Shown piece after piece: positions 47,111 to 64,000 of a stretch of 64,000 nucleotides of DNA. Every line of letters starts with the position of its first letter. Position 1 is the first letter of the stretch. The stretch covers positions 3,658,001 through 3,722,000 of the forward strand of contig NC_058146.1 in the NCBI RefSeq assembly GCF_011075055.1. Reading direction: 5' to 3'. The position numbers and the translations under genes were made by a program. The DNA comes from Mangifera indica. Its lineage: Eukaryota; Streptophyta; Magnoliopsida; Sapindales; Anacardiaceae. The notes beneath the pieces were generated by a model that worked only from the letters and a program-made list of their open reading frames with translations, was not told the DNA's origin and ran no database searches.

Positions 47111-48476
47111 TAGGTCAATGCGACCAGTTAAGTTAACAAATTGAATAATAATTATTATATTTAATTTGGAGACTTCGACAGCTAAGTTTAGCCTAAATGG
47201 GAGGTGTTAATTTTATGGGTCATCCCCACTCAAGGTTTATTTATTATTATTTTTTTAAAACTTAAATATTTATTATATATTATCAATTTATAAAACTATA
47301 ATTATTATTTAATAAATAATATATTAAAAATAATAAATATTTATTCCATTAATATTTTGTTTAAGGTTGAGGTTTAAAAAATAATATTTTCTTTTTTAAA
47401 ATTTTAATTAAAAACTATTCTTTTCTAACGACCAAAATCCGGTTGTAACCTCTCTTCTCCACTGCTGGCCTCCCCGTGACTCCCTCCGCCGACTGCTCCA
47501 ATCAAATGAACAGATTTTGCATTTTACAACAGCAATGAATTTTGGATTCTTATGCACACTTAATGATGAATAGCTGTGGCCGTCTGGTCTGGCTCTATTC
47601 ATTTATATTAATGGGAGACCGCACAATAAATACACCCATAAATTCGACAACTATCTACCCACGATCAAAGGCTCTCGACCCACCTGCTTTGTCGGAGTAG
47701 TACATTTGCAACCGCGTCCTTCAAGTTGTCGATTCAGTGGTGAAGGGAAAGTATTTCAAACACAGAATAATAATTTAAATTTTTTTTAATAATATTTTAA
47801 AATTAATTTTTTAACTTATTGGATAAAATAGTTATCAATCAATCAATAAACTTAAAGTTTTAGTAATTTAATGTAAATGATTTAATTCAAAATAATAATT
47901 TAACTTAAATAAAATTTTTATCATAACCTCAAATTTAAACATAAAATTTAAATCTTACATTAAAAAAATATAGATTTAAATCTCAAATAAAATTTTTTTT
48001 ATACATAATTTTTTTGTTCACTCAAAATTATCTTTTAGGGGTAAAATAAAGGAGTCTAATTCTTAGGAAAGTCGTAACGAATGAGCAAGTGGATTCACTT
48101 GATGGCACTCTTTAACCGTTAATTGACTTGACTTCATGAAAGTCACCTCTACCATTAATTAATTAATAAGAACGTTGTCGTTTTAACACCTTTTGATGAC
48201 GCTATCGTGCACAGCGGCCTTTGATTCTGAAATGTTTTGACGTTAGTCTGGAGGTAGCTGGTGAATAACCCAAGAGTCTTTAATAGCTCCAACACAACTT
48301 GAGTTCATTATCCTCATATGCAACATTGAAAACTATGACTTCATCATCCTCTCTAGAAGCGCTTCTGTCTCAGATGATCTTCTAGAGATTTTAATATTGA
48401 CTAATTGTACAATAATTTACCAAATTACTATATGTTTAGTCTAAATTGCATATGCAACATTTTTTCTTAAATTATT
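47111..48476. other. Intergenic, nothing recognised
   Basis: AT-rich. A stretch at 47485-47524 resembles 46563-46602 (shared CAAATGAACAGATTTTGC-like phrase). No gene is seen. Confidence 0.3.
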
Positions 48477-48595
48477 AATAAAATTATATATATAAATAAT
48501 AATATGTTATTATATGAGTAAATATTATTTTATCTTTAATTTAAAATTATCTAATGACATAAGAACAAGTTTTTGTTTATATATATACTATTACT
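48477..48595. repeat. AT-rich MITE, copy 11
   Basis: AATAAAATTATATATATAAA and the core ATCTTTAATTTAAAATTATC are present; the right arm is short. Confidence 0.45.
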
Positions 48596-48633
48596 TTTTT
48601 TTTATAAAAGTTGACTAATAGGTCTCTCTCTAA

Positions 48634-49100
48634 TATTTTAAAGGTTAGATGACTATTTTTCATCCAAGGTTTAGTGTACAATAAAACAACAAAGAAAGCG
48701 AGATCTCTTCATCAAATGACACCACAACGAAGAAACCCAAATCTCAGTTTTGTCATGCGCTAACTGGTGAGGGAAAAGGACAATCGATGATGATTAGAAA
48801 TAGATAAAGAGAGAATGTCACCGTTACTATCATCTTTGACTACCAATAGATGTTAAGAAAAGAATATAAGTTTTTCAAATTTTGGATAGGAGAGATAAGA
48901 TAAATTATTAATTTTTAAATTTTGGAGGCTGTGATAAATTTATAGTTTTTTAAATATTTTTATTAAATGATGTTTTTATCCAGACGGTAATAATAAAATT
49001 TAATAAATAAGTGAATATTTAGATTTTTGATAATTAATAAATAAAAAATGGGATTTACACTAAACTTTGGATGGAAAACCGTCATTTAGCCTATTTTAAA
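48634..49100. mobile_element. Foldback Mutator-like element, copy D (449 bp) with 9-bp TSD
   Basis: The element is 48643-49091, flanked by TATTTTAAA on both sides (48634-48642 and 49092-49100). Its left end, GGTTAGATGACTATTTTTCA, is matched in inverted orientation at the right end (...ACCGTCATTTAGCC). The subterminal CATCCAAGGTTTAGTGT is paired with ACACTAAACTTTGGATG. The interior is half the size of copies A and B and more AT-rich, suggesting internal deletion. Confidence 0.88.
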
Positions 49101-50277
49101 ATTTTTAAAGGGCCATTGGCATAAATAAAATGACGTTATCTGAAAAAATAAATTAATTAATTATGGAAAATATTTACAATATGCGCAGGACTGTGCTTCT
49201 ACTAATTTTCAAATTACTGTATTGCTCTAAGTCTTTTCCCATTCAACAATAATATATAATTAACCTGCCGAACTAAGCACGTTAGCTGAGATTAGTATTC
49301 TTAATTATTTTTATTTAATTATTAATCCAATAATATATAAAATCTTACTTAAATATTAATGAAACTGACATTACGACTTAGATGAAAAAATATATGGCGT
49401 AAAAAGTTAGAAGACTTTAATTTTTCTACAAAATGAAGACTTTTGTGCTTTACTGACTAGGCCTTCGGCCCCAAAAATGGTCAATCCTTGCTGGCTAAGG
49501 CCCTCTAATGTCTGCCGCCTTTGTTTACCCAACTTAATATAATTGTCAATATTTTATAATATATAATAATACTATATAATATAATATAAATAAAAAATAT
49601 TTTATATATATTATAAAATATATTAAAATTTATCAATACGATAAACATATAATATAATATAATATATATTATTAATATAAATCGAGATATCTTTTTAAAG
49701 TAGTGATAATACAATAGAAATATATTTAAAAATTTTTAAAATGTCAGAGAATGTTAATAATATTTTCTAAGGTGAGAATGTGACAATTAGAATTATTTAT
49801 TATTTTAAAAAAATTTACATTATATAATACACAATAAAAAAAATTAGATTTTGATATATAATATAATGTACTATTCGACTATTATACTACCCAAAACTAA
49901 CATTGGTCCTGGATCATCCAATATATTTTTAAAATTTTCTTTATTCAGGTTTTATATATTGAGTGAGATTTTTTAGGGAGGCATTCAATGAATTTCAAGA
50001 ACTGTTGAGGCGTTTAAGCATAGATAATTTTCGGCAAACGGAGTTAGCCCCTTCCTTCAATGGAAAATCTTTTTTTTTTTAAAATAAAAGGAAGAACTAA
50101 CTTAAATATGTATAATCTTATAAAGCACACCTAATTGCTTCTCAAATGTTACTTAATTTGTACACAAAAGCAAGCCAAGCCCATCTATAATACTGTAGAA
50201 AGAGAAATCACCTTCAGGTACCTCCAATTCCAATGCCTTCTGAAAATTTAACCACCAAAGCACTTTTCAGAATTTCA
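49101..50277. other. Intergenic, very AT-rich
   Basis: 49540-49870 is almost pure A/T with many TATAATATAATA words but lacks the MITE core. The 69-codon ORF there is an artefact of composition. The tetraspanin 3' UTR begins left of 50278. Confidence 0.35.
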
Positions 50278-52052
50278 TCACCACCTCCACCTGCGATAAA
50301 GTCATTCCCTAAAATTAATTCAGTATAAATAATATTTAAAATTTTAAATACTATAAGAAAAACAATTTTTTTTATTATAAGTTTAGTCAATAGATTTTGA
50401 GATTTATCTATTCAATAAACTGGGGGTTTCTTCAATTTCAAAAACAAGTTTTTATTTGTTTTAAGAAAAACAATATTAAACAGACTAACCAATAGTTGTC
50501 CCATGTAGGTCGGACTTTGGTCATCCAGTTGGGTCCATATGGGAAACCCGTTTGTGCCCATTGTATATTTTGAAAGGCACAGCATCCAATTGAATAAATC
50601 CCAATAAGAAAAATTACTATCACAATGTTAACAACTGAGAGCCTCCGCCAGTCCCTTCTTACATCCTCAAGCACTCCGGCTTTACACGAATCACACTCGT
50701 AGCACAGCATCGTCGGAGCATTGTTCCACCGGTAACAATCCGGATCTTGAGCCACCATTGTTGCCATGTCATATATACACGAAGTTGGCGGCTTGCAACA
50801 ACCAGACTGCGCAAAAATTCATCAAAAAATTACGATAGGTGGACATTAATTTACCTTCAGAATAATTCACGAAATAAAAATAAGATTAGAACGGGATTAA
50901 CAACAAAATTTCCTGGGTCAGAAGGGGCATGAGTACAGCTGAATTTGAGCGGAATCAATTCGGTCTTGAAAGATGGGTCAATTTAAAATTTGTTTAATTC
51001 GAATTCAAGCTAAATTCGAGTTAAAATTTTGGTTCTTTTTTTTAAATCGAATCGAACTTGAGCTAAAAAGTGTTCAATTTGAATTTATGGGTCGAATCAA
51101 TGGTTTAAATTCGTGGCTTGATTTAATTAAATTCAAATTCGTAATTTGAATTTATGGTTTGATTCGGTGGTTTCGTCTATTATTTATATGAAATAATATT
51201 ATTTTGTCAATAAGACATGAATTCAAACCACAAATCTAAATCACGAATTCGAACCATAAATTCGAATTGAACTTAGTTACAACTTTGAACAACCAAATAG
51301 AACCAATAATTTTAATTAAACCAAATCGAATCATTTTTTATTTGTGATAAAATCGAATCACCCTTAATTTCAGCTTGACAAACTCAAATTAAACTTGAAC
51401 TGAACTATTTCTTATTTGAATCTAACACAAACTAAAAAATGTTTTTACTTGATTCAATTGGTTGGGCTCTCGGCGGCGGAGAAATCATATTTGTTAGCGT
51501 CAAACGCACCACCAAATCGTTAATTAAGTAAAATCGGTGACTTCAAATGAACAAGTTTACCTGTATAGGAGACAAGTCTCTTTGAACATAATCAATAGGT
51601 GTCCAAGACGCAAGTTTGCTGCAAGTTTTTGAACCCAATATGCAACTTCTGATAGTCCTCCAATATTCAGGCTCTTTGATCCTATTTCTCAACCACGAGG
51701 AATAATCTTGAAGATGGTACTCTTTGTAAACCCTGCCGGGAACTTGAACTCCGCCGCCGGGGCTTGTCACCACAAATCCAAAAATGGTGACACCCATTAA
51801 GGCGGCGATAACAAAAAGCATCACCACTAGATAAAACCAAAGCGCCCATGCTACATGAAAACATGCGCCAATGAAACCAGCTAGAGAAATCACAAAAACA
51901 ATGAAACCTAAAACTAGAAGTGGAGTTTGAAGGAAACTTTCACAGGTTGTGCTACTCCTCGCCATCCATAGGCCACCGCCGATGATCGGAATCGAAGCTA
52001 AGAGTGTCAAAAGATTCAAGAAACCGACGACCGTGTTGCTAAAATGATACAT
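50278..52052 (-). CDS. TET: Tetraspanin, TET5/TET6 type
   Basis: A 273-residue four-helix plasma-membrane organiser. Exons on the minus strand: 52052-51561, 50806-50490 and 50290-50278. TM1 (VVGFLNLLTLLASIPIIGGG), TM2 (LLVLGFIVFVISLAGFIGAC) and TM3 (LWFYLVVMLFVIAALMGVTI) lie in exon 1, with the large extracellular loop following. The plant-specific GCCK/RP motif is at 166-170 (GCCKP), just after the exon junction; later loop cysteines (PDCYRW, CYECDSC) and TM4 (VVNIVIVIFLIGIYSIGCC) follow. The last exon is only 13 bases and supplies the end of the Trp-rich tail (DNYWWRWW), which resembles the Arabidopsis TET5/6 tail. Without it the frame would run into intron. Confidence 0.93.
50930..51440. 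repeat. GAATTCAA-rich dispersed repeat inside the tetraspanin intron
   Basis: Repeated words such as TTCGAATTCAAGC, AAATTCGAATTGAAC and ATAAATTCGAA occur in both orientations about an AT-rich centre near 51180-51215. It is related in style, perhaps in origin, to the repeats at 18.2 and 46.8 kb. Confidence 0.4.
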
Positions 52053-52358
52053 AGTAAGTTTGGTGCTTTAGTGGTAGAAACTAGTGAATAATTTGTAGTT
52101 GTTTATGCATCTCTAGCTCTCTGTTTCTTTATACATATTGCTCTTTCTTTTTGGGTGTCTTCTTCAGCTTTTTTTTTATTTAATGGGGTGACATTACATG
52201 CTTTAATTTTTTCCTTATTTTAGTACCAGAAAGCTTTCAAATTTTCAAAATGTTTTTGCCCCTTTTGCTCTCGCAAGTTGCTTTTTCCATGCAGAATGAC
52301 TAAATTACACATGCATCTTAGTCATTAAGGAACTCAATTTGTTTTTACTTTTTTTTTT
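52053..52358. other. Tetraspanin upstream region
   Basis: About 300 bases of promoter before the first MITE. TATACATATTGC near 52130 could hold a TATA box (minus strand ATATGTATA). Nothing else is seen. Confidence 0.35.
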
Positions 52359-52360
52359 AA

Positions 52361-52479
52361 AATAAAATTATATATGCATATTTTTTTGTACACAATTTAA
52401 ATATACAGATAATGTATCATTTATATGATTAGATAATTTTAAATTAAAGATAAAATAACACTCGATTATATGATAACAT

Positions 52480-52520
<41 letters not shown>

Positions 52521-52531
52521 GTTGTACCCAT
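52361..52531. repeat. AT-rich palindromic MITE, copy 12, with TA microsatellite
   Basis: Left end AATAAAATTATATATGCATA, core GATAATTTTAAATTAAAGAT, then a (TA)n run at 52483-52515. Confidence 0.6.
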
Positions 52532-52685
52532 TGAATTTCCCACATTATAAGTGTTCTTTTAAGATTAAATTGAGAATTGCTTGGTATAGAATTTAAATGC
52601 AAATTTTTAATGTTTAATGTTTAATGGGATGAATTACAGTCAAATTACCACTCTATCCATTAATTTAGCACTACATTATCGAAAC

Positions 52686-52850
52686 AATAACACTATATGT
52701 ATATTTTTTAACATAATTTAAATACATAAATAATATATTATTGTATAATTGAGTGATTTTGAATTAAAAAATATTTAATCATGTGATGACACATTATTTA
52801 TATATTTAAATTGTATATAAAAAATATATACAGTAACATTACTCTTATCA
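52686..52850. repeat. AT-rich palindromic MITE, copy 13
   Basis: Left ACACTATATGTATATTTTTT and right (inverted) AAAAAATATATACAGTAACA; core GAGTGATTTTGAATTAAAAA. Confidence 0.6.
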
Positions 52851-53636
52851 AAATTTCAAAATGTTAAGGTACTTTCAAACATTATCAATCACCAAGGTTA
52901 AAAATAAAATAGCCTTATTTCAATCCGCAAAAAAAATTTATGAGCAACAAAGAAGATCAAATTTAGAAAAATAATATTATATTTATAAGTAAATCGTAAA
53001 AAACTTATTTTTATAATCTACTATGATAATATTTTATTAGGTAATTTTAAAATATAAAAAAATAAATAATTATATTATTTAATAAAAATTACTGTTTTAA
53101 TTTATATAAATAAATTTGTATAACTTATTTGTATAAATAATTTTATTGAATTCGTACTACAATGTCCAACGGAAGAAAAGAAAAGTAAGAAGAAAGTCAA
53201 TTTGGTAATTTCAGAGGGATGGAGCAAGTTCGGACCCAGAATTTAGGTTGTCTTTTCGGTTAAGATTTTAACATATCTTCTCAAAGTCTCTGTTTATTTA
53301 TGTTTACTTCTCCCTTACGGCTCCACTTGCCCTCCATTATTTTCTTATATTGAATTAAGGATTGCCCAATTATTAATTTATGTTCCTTCATATATAATAT
53401 TAATTAATACGTCGATTAGGACAAAATAGATTTTACGACCAATTGTAAAGGAACAACAAATTTTTATCCTTACATTTTTTAAAAAAGATCACTTTATTAC
53501 AGTACTAATAATGGATAAAACACTTTTAACATGTTTGTTTTTTTAGAAATTTTACAAATATCAAAATGAAATCTGTTATAGATTGTTATCCAAGAGCACG
53601 GACATGATACGCTTCACGTTATATGTATTTATTTTT

Positions 53637-53679
53637 AATAAAATTATGTATATCTAGTTTTGATATATATATCTAGTTT

Positions 53680-53717
<38 letters not shown>

Positions 53718-53825
53718 ATTATATGATTAAATTATTTTAAATTAAAAATAAAGTAAAACAGATCATGTGATGATACATATAAATATATATACAATTGTAT
53801 ATCTAATATAGGTACGCGTAATTTG
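53637..53825. repeat. AT-rich palindromic MITE, copy 14, with internal duplication and TA run
   Basis: AATAAAATTATGTATATCTA is followed by a duplicated ATCTAGTTTTGATATATATA unit and (TA)n to 53714; core AAATTATTTTAAATTAAAAA. Confidence 0.55.
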
Positions 53826-54053
53826 CTCATTTTTTTCAAGTATCTAATTAGTATTGAGATAATACATTATTATATGAATAGATTTTTTTTTTAAATTTTA
53901 ATTAAAAATTATTTAATTACATGCTAAGATTTTATATTAATTACTTTTGGAACTATAGATTTTGTTTGACGACAAAAGGAAAATAAGATAAAAGAAAAAA
54001 TCAGCATTTTAAATGAAAAAGAGAAATTGAGTTAATAGACAAATAGAAAAAAA

Positions 54054-54212
54054 GTAATATTATACGTATTTATTTTAAGTATATAAATATATATTTATAT
54101 ATTTATATATGTATCATATGATTAGATATTATTTTATTTTAAATTTAAAATCAATTAATTATATAATAATATATATAAGTGTGTATATATCTATGTATTA
54201 AGCAATAATACA
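54054..54212. repeat. AT-rich palindromic MITE, copy 15
   Basis: Left ATACGTATTTATTTTAAGTA, core ATTTTAAATTTAAAATCAAT, right GTGTATATATCTATGTATTA; it sits about 170 bases beyond the carboxypeptidase stop codon. Confidence 0.55.
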
Positions 54213-54376
54213 CATTGGGATCTTATTTCAAAATACAAATCATAAGGAATTTTTATTTATTACAATATAAATATAAGACAACAATTATGTAAATTCATTA
54301 CAATTGAGACAAAAATATAATCTAATCTCCTACTGCTGCTATATGTGGGTATATATTAAATTTTAACCAACAAATT

Positions 54377-62220
<7,844 letters not shown>

Positions 62221-62345
62221 TAATAATAAAATTATGTATACCCATTTTAAATACACATTTATATATGTCATCATATAATTAGATAAAATTACGTAATAAT
62301 TAATATATATTTGTATATTTAAGGTGACTCAAACATAATGTTGCT
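62221..62345. repeat. AT-rich MITE, copy 18, shortened
   Basis: Left end AATAATAAAATTATGTATAC and a TATATGTCATCATATAATTA core side; the right half is short. Confidence 0.45.
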
Positions 62346-62837
62346 TAATTTTTAAAAGGAAGAAGATTGCTTCCTACAAAATCTAGGGTTCCATTTTCAT
62401 TTTTCAAAAAAAAATTATTAGTAATTGTAATTTTATTGGCTATTAAGGCGTGATAAGAGTCATCCCTTATTTATAAGCCTTTGAAGTTATTTTATTCTTA
62501 TTTTTTTAATAATAAGAAAAAAAATTAAACATTTTATTTATGTAAATATTAAAATAATTTACCGTGGTTTTGCGCGATGGGTTGCTGAAAACAAAAGCCA
62601 CAAAACTAAAATAATGCAGGCGGAAGATTGAATTTGAACTGAAGAATAGCAAGATCTACAGCCGCATGTTGGTTTGACCAGGGATAGTTGACTTTTTTTA
62701 ATGGCAATGATGGAGTGCAAGCAACATCCATGTGGGCCATGTGACCTTAACGCACACCGTCCTAAATTTTGATTAATCAACTAATCTAGGTGTTATGTTT
62801 ACAACACGTATCAACACGGTAACTAATTTATTTTTAA
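62346..62837. other. Intergenic, nothing recognised
   Basis: A less AT-rich patch at 62560-62780 has a 73-codon minus-strand ORF with no recognisable domain. Two TTGAC W-box-like words lie within 30 bases (62674 and 62689), probably by chance. Confidence 0.3.
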
Positions 62838-62999
62838 AAAAATTATGTATGTATAATTTTTAGAATATATTATTAAATATATAAATAATTTATGATCATA
62901 TAATTTAATAATTATAAATTTAAAATAAAATAATAATTAATAATATATTATTTATATATTTAATTGTATATTAAAAAAAAATTATACTTATAATATGCT
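62838..62999. repeat. AT-rich palindromic MITE, copy 19
   Basis: Left AAATTATGTATGTATAATTT, core TAATTATAAATTTAAAATAA, right GTATATTAAAAAAAAATTAT. Confidence 0.55.
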
Positions 63000-63263
63000 C
63001 TTTGTTTTTTCAATTTATAAAAAATCAATAAATTTTGAAAGTCCCTATGGCCACGGTAGTTTAGTTTCTTGGATCCGACGACTTATGCAGCCATGTGCCC
63101 AGCTCCTCGTGTTCATATTATTTATTAATTTATACATATTAATTTAAAAAAAGAAAATTCAATATAAAGTAACATTATAAATCAACAAATACATTATAAC
63201 TTAAATGCGTAGCTTCATCCTTAATTTAAGTATAATTTTTATATTTACATTTAAAGTATGAAC

Positions 63264-63486
63264 AATGTTAGATATATACAAAATATATATATAAATAATA
63301 TATTATCATGTGATTAAGTATTATTTTATCATTAATTTAGAATATATTATTAAGTGTATGAATAATTTATTATCATATAAGTCAGTAATTATAAATTAAA
63401 AATTAAATAATAATTAATAATATAATAACACATTATTTATATACTCATTTTATGTATTTAAAGTATATATATATAATTTTATTGTT
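63264..63486. repeat. AT-rich MITE, copy 20, probably nested or internally duplicated
   Basis: It is longer than the usual ~165 bases and contains two successive half-cores (TTATTTTATCATTAATTTAG, then AATTATAAATTAAAAATTAA). This suggests one element inside another. Confidence 0.45.
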
Positions 63487-63493
63487 AATATAT

Positions 63494-63663
63494 CAATAAA
63501 ACTATGTTTATATATTTTTAGTGTATAATTTAGATATATAAATGAAACGTTATTATATAATTTAATAATTTTAAATTAAAATAAAATAATATTTAATTAT
63601 ATAATAATATATTATTTATATATTTAAATTATATATTAAAAATATATACATATAATATTATTA
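63494..63663. repeat. AT-rich palindromic MITE, copy 21
   Basis: Left AATAAAACTATGTTTATATA, core TAATAATTTTAAATTAAAAT, right AAATATATACATATAATATT; a full-length copy next to copy 20. Confidence 0.6.
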
Positions 63664-64000
63664 ACGGATAAGTATGGTTGTACGTAAAAGTTAGAAAAAT
63701 GGGCATCAAAAAAACCCCCCACCTAATTAGAGCATAATGTTTACATTTAATAATAATTTGGATTATTTTGAGATAAGGACTTGTGAACAAACAAGTTGGC
63801 TAACTAATACCTCACTTGAAAGACTTTTTGTACTCAATTATAAATTAATAACAACATTCCAAGTGGTTAAGTTGGTTTTTTTTTATATATATAAAATAAG
63901 AAACCACTTAAATAATATCATCACTTTTAAGACTAAATTAATCATATTAAATAAAATAATTTTTTATTTATTGATCGATTTTATAATTATTGATCCAGAT
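63664..64000. other. Window end, nothing recognised
   Basis: AT-rich intergenic sequence with no gene. Confidence 0.3.

Noticed and set aside
49505..49714. 69-codon Ile/Tyr/Phe-rich ORF
   Set aside because: Its composition is what pure AT sequence gives; there is no start context or homology.
53676..53714. TA microsatellites as possible origins or matrix attachment sites
   Set aside because: They are ordinary dinucleotide repeats inside MITE copies; nothing in the sequence supports a further role.
62559..62780. 73-codon minus-strand ORF with several cysteines
   Set aside because: The cysteine spacing does not match the defensin-like pair and there is no signal peptide at its start.

Overview
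This is a 64 kb stretch of a eudicot plant nuclear genome. It is AT-rich, its genes have short exons and GT-AG introns, it carries plastid-targeted genes and a MIR160 hairpin, and AT-rich inverted-repeat transposons lie between the genes. Several proteins closely resemble Arabidopsis families, but I cannot name the species. A woody rosid is a guess only.

Layout. 0-2 kb: a foldback Mutator-like element with a 9-bp target duplication, a degenerate relative of it, and an AT-rich MITE. 2.7-6.3 kb (+): a patatin-like phospholipase of the pPLAIII type. 9.6-14.2 kb (-): complete 13-exon plastid chorismate synthase, divergent from a single-exon DYW-class PPR editing factor (15.1-16.9 kb, +). 17.3-17.8 kb (-): a broken 3' fragment of aminodeoxychorismate synthase. 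19.6 kb: a probable copia gag scrap. 21.4 kb (-): MIR160. 26.2-27.2 kb: two divergent six-cysteine defensin-like peptide genes. 28.0-29.6 kb (-): LHCA1 with an in-frame stop in its transit peptide and a GC splice donor. 31.4-34.2 kb (+): TMEM115/rhomboid-like protein. 35.3-37.9 kb (-): E2 ubiquitin-conjugating enzyme UBC19/20 (UBE2C type). 38.0-38.9 kb: a 919-bp near-palindromic foldback element next to the E2 promoter. 39.9-43.2 kb (-): clade V MLO gene, 14 exons. 44-49.1 kb: repeats, including two more foldback relatives. 50.3-52.1 kb (-): tetraspanin of the TET5/6 type. 54.4-61.8 kb (-): nine-exon serine carboxypeptidase-like gene with a 4 kb intron. The rest is repeats.

The genes are a normal eukaryotic mix with no operon-like logic. 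Chorismate synthase and the ADCS fragment belong to adjoining steps of chorismate metabolism, but their proximity is probably chance. The most unusual content is (i) a foldback Mutator-like family in which three copies have exact 9-bp target-site duplications, one of them sitting against a putative TATA box; (ii) a pair of divergent cysteine-rich peptide genes; (iii) genes with unexpected sequence changes: the LHCA1 stop codon, a pPLAIII-type protein with a canonical GxSxG serine, and the ADCS CGA-to-TGA change. All exon joins were read by eye from splice sites and reading frame and have not been checked against transcripts.
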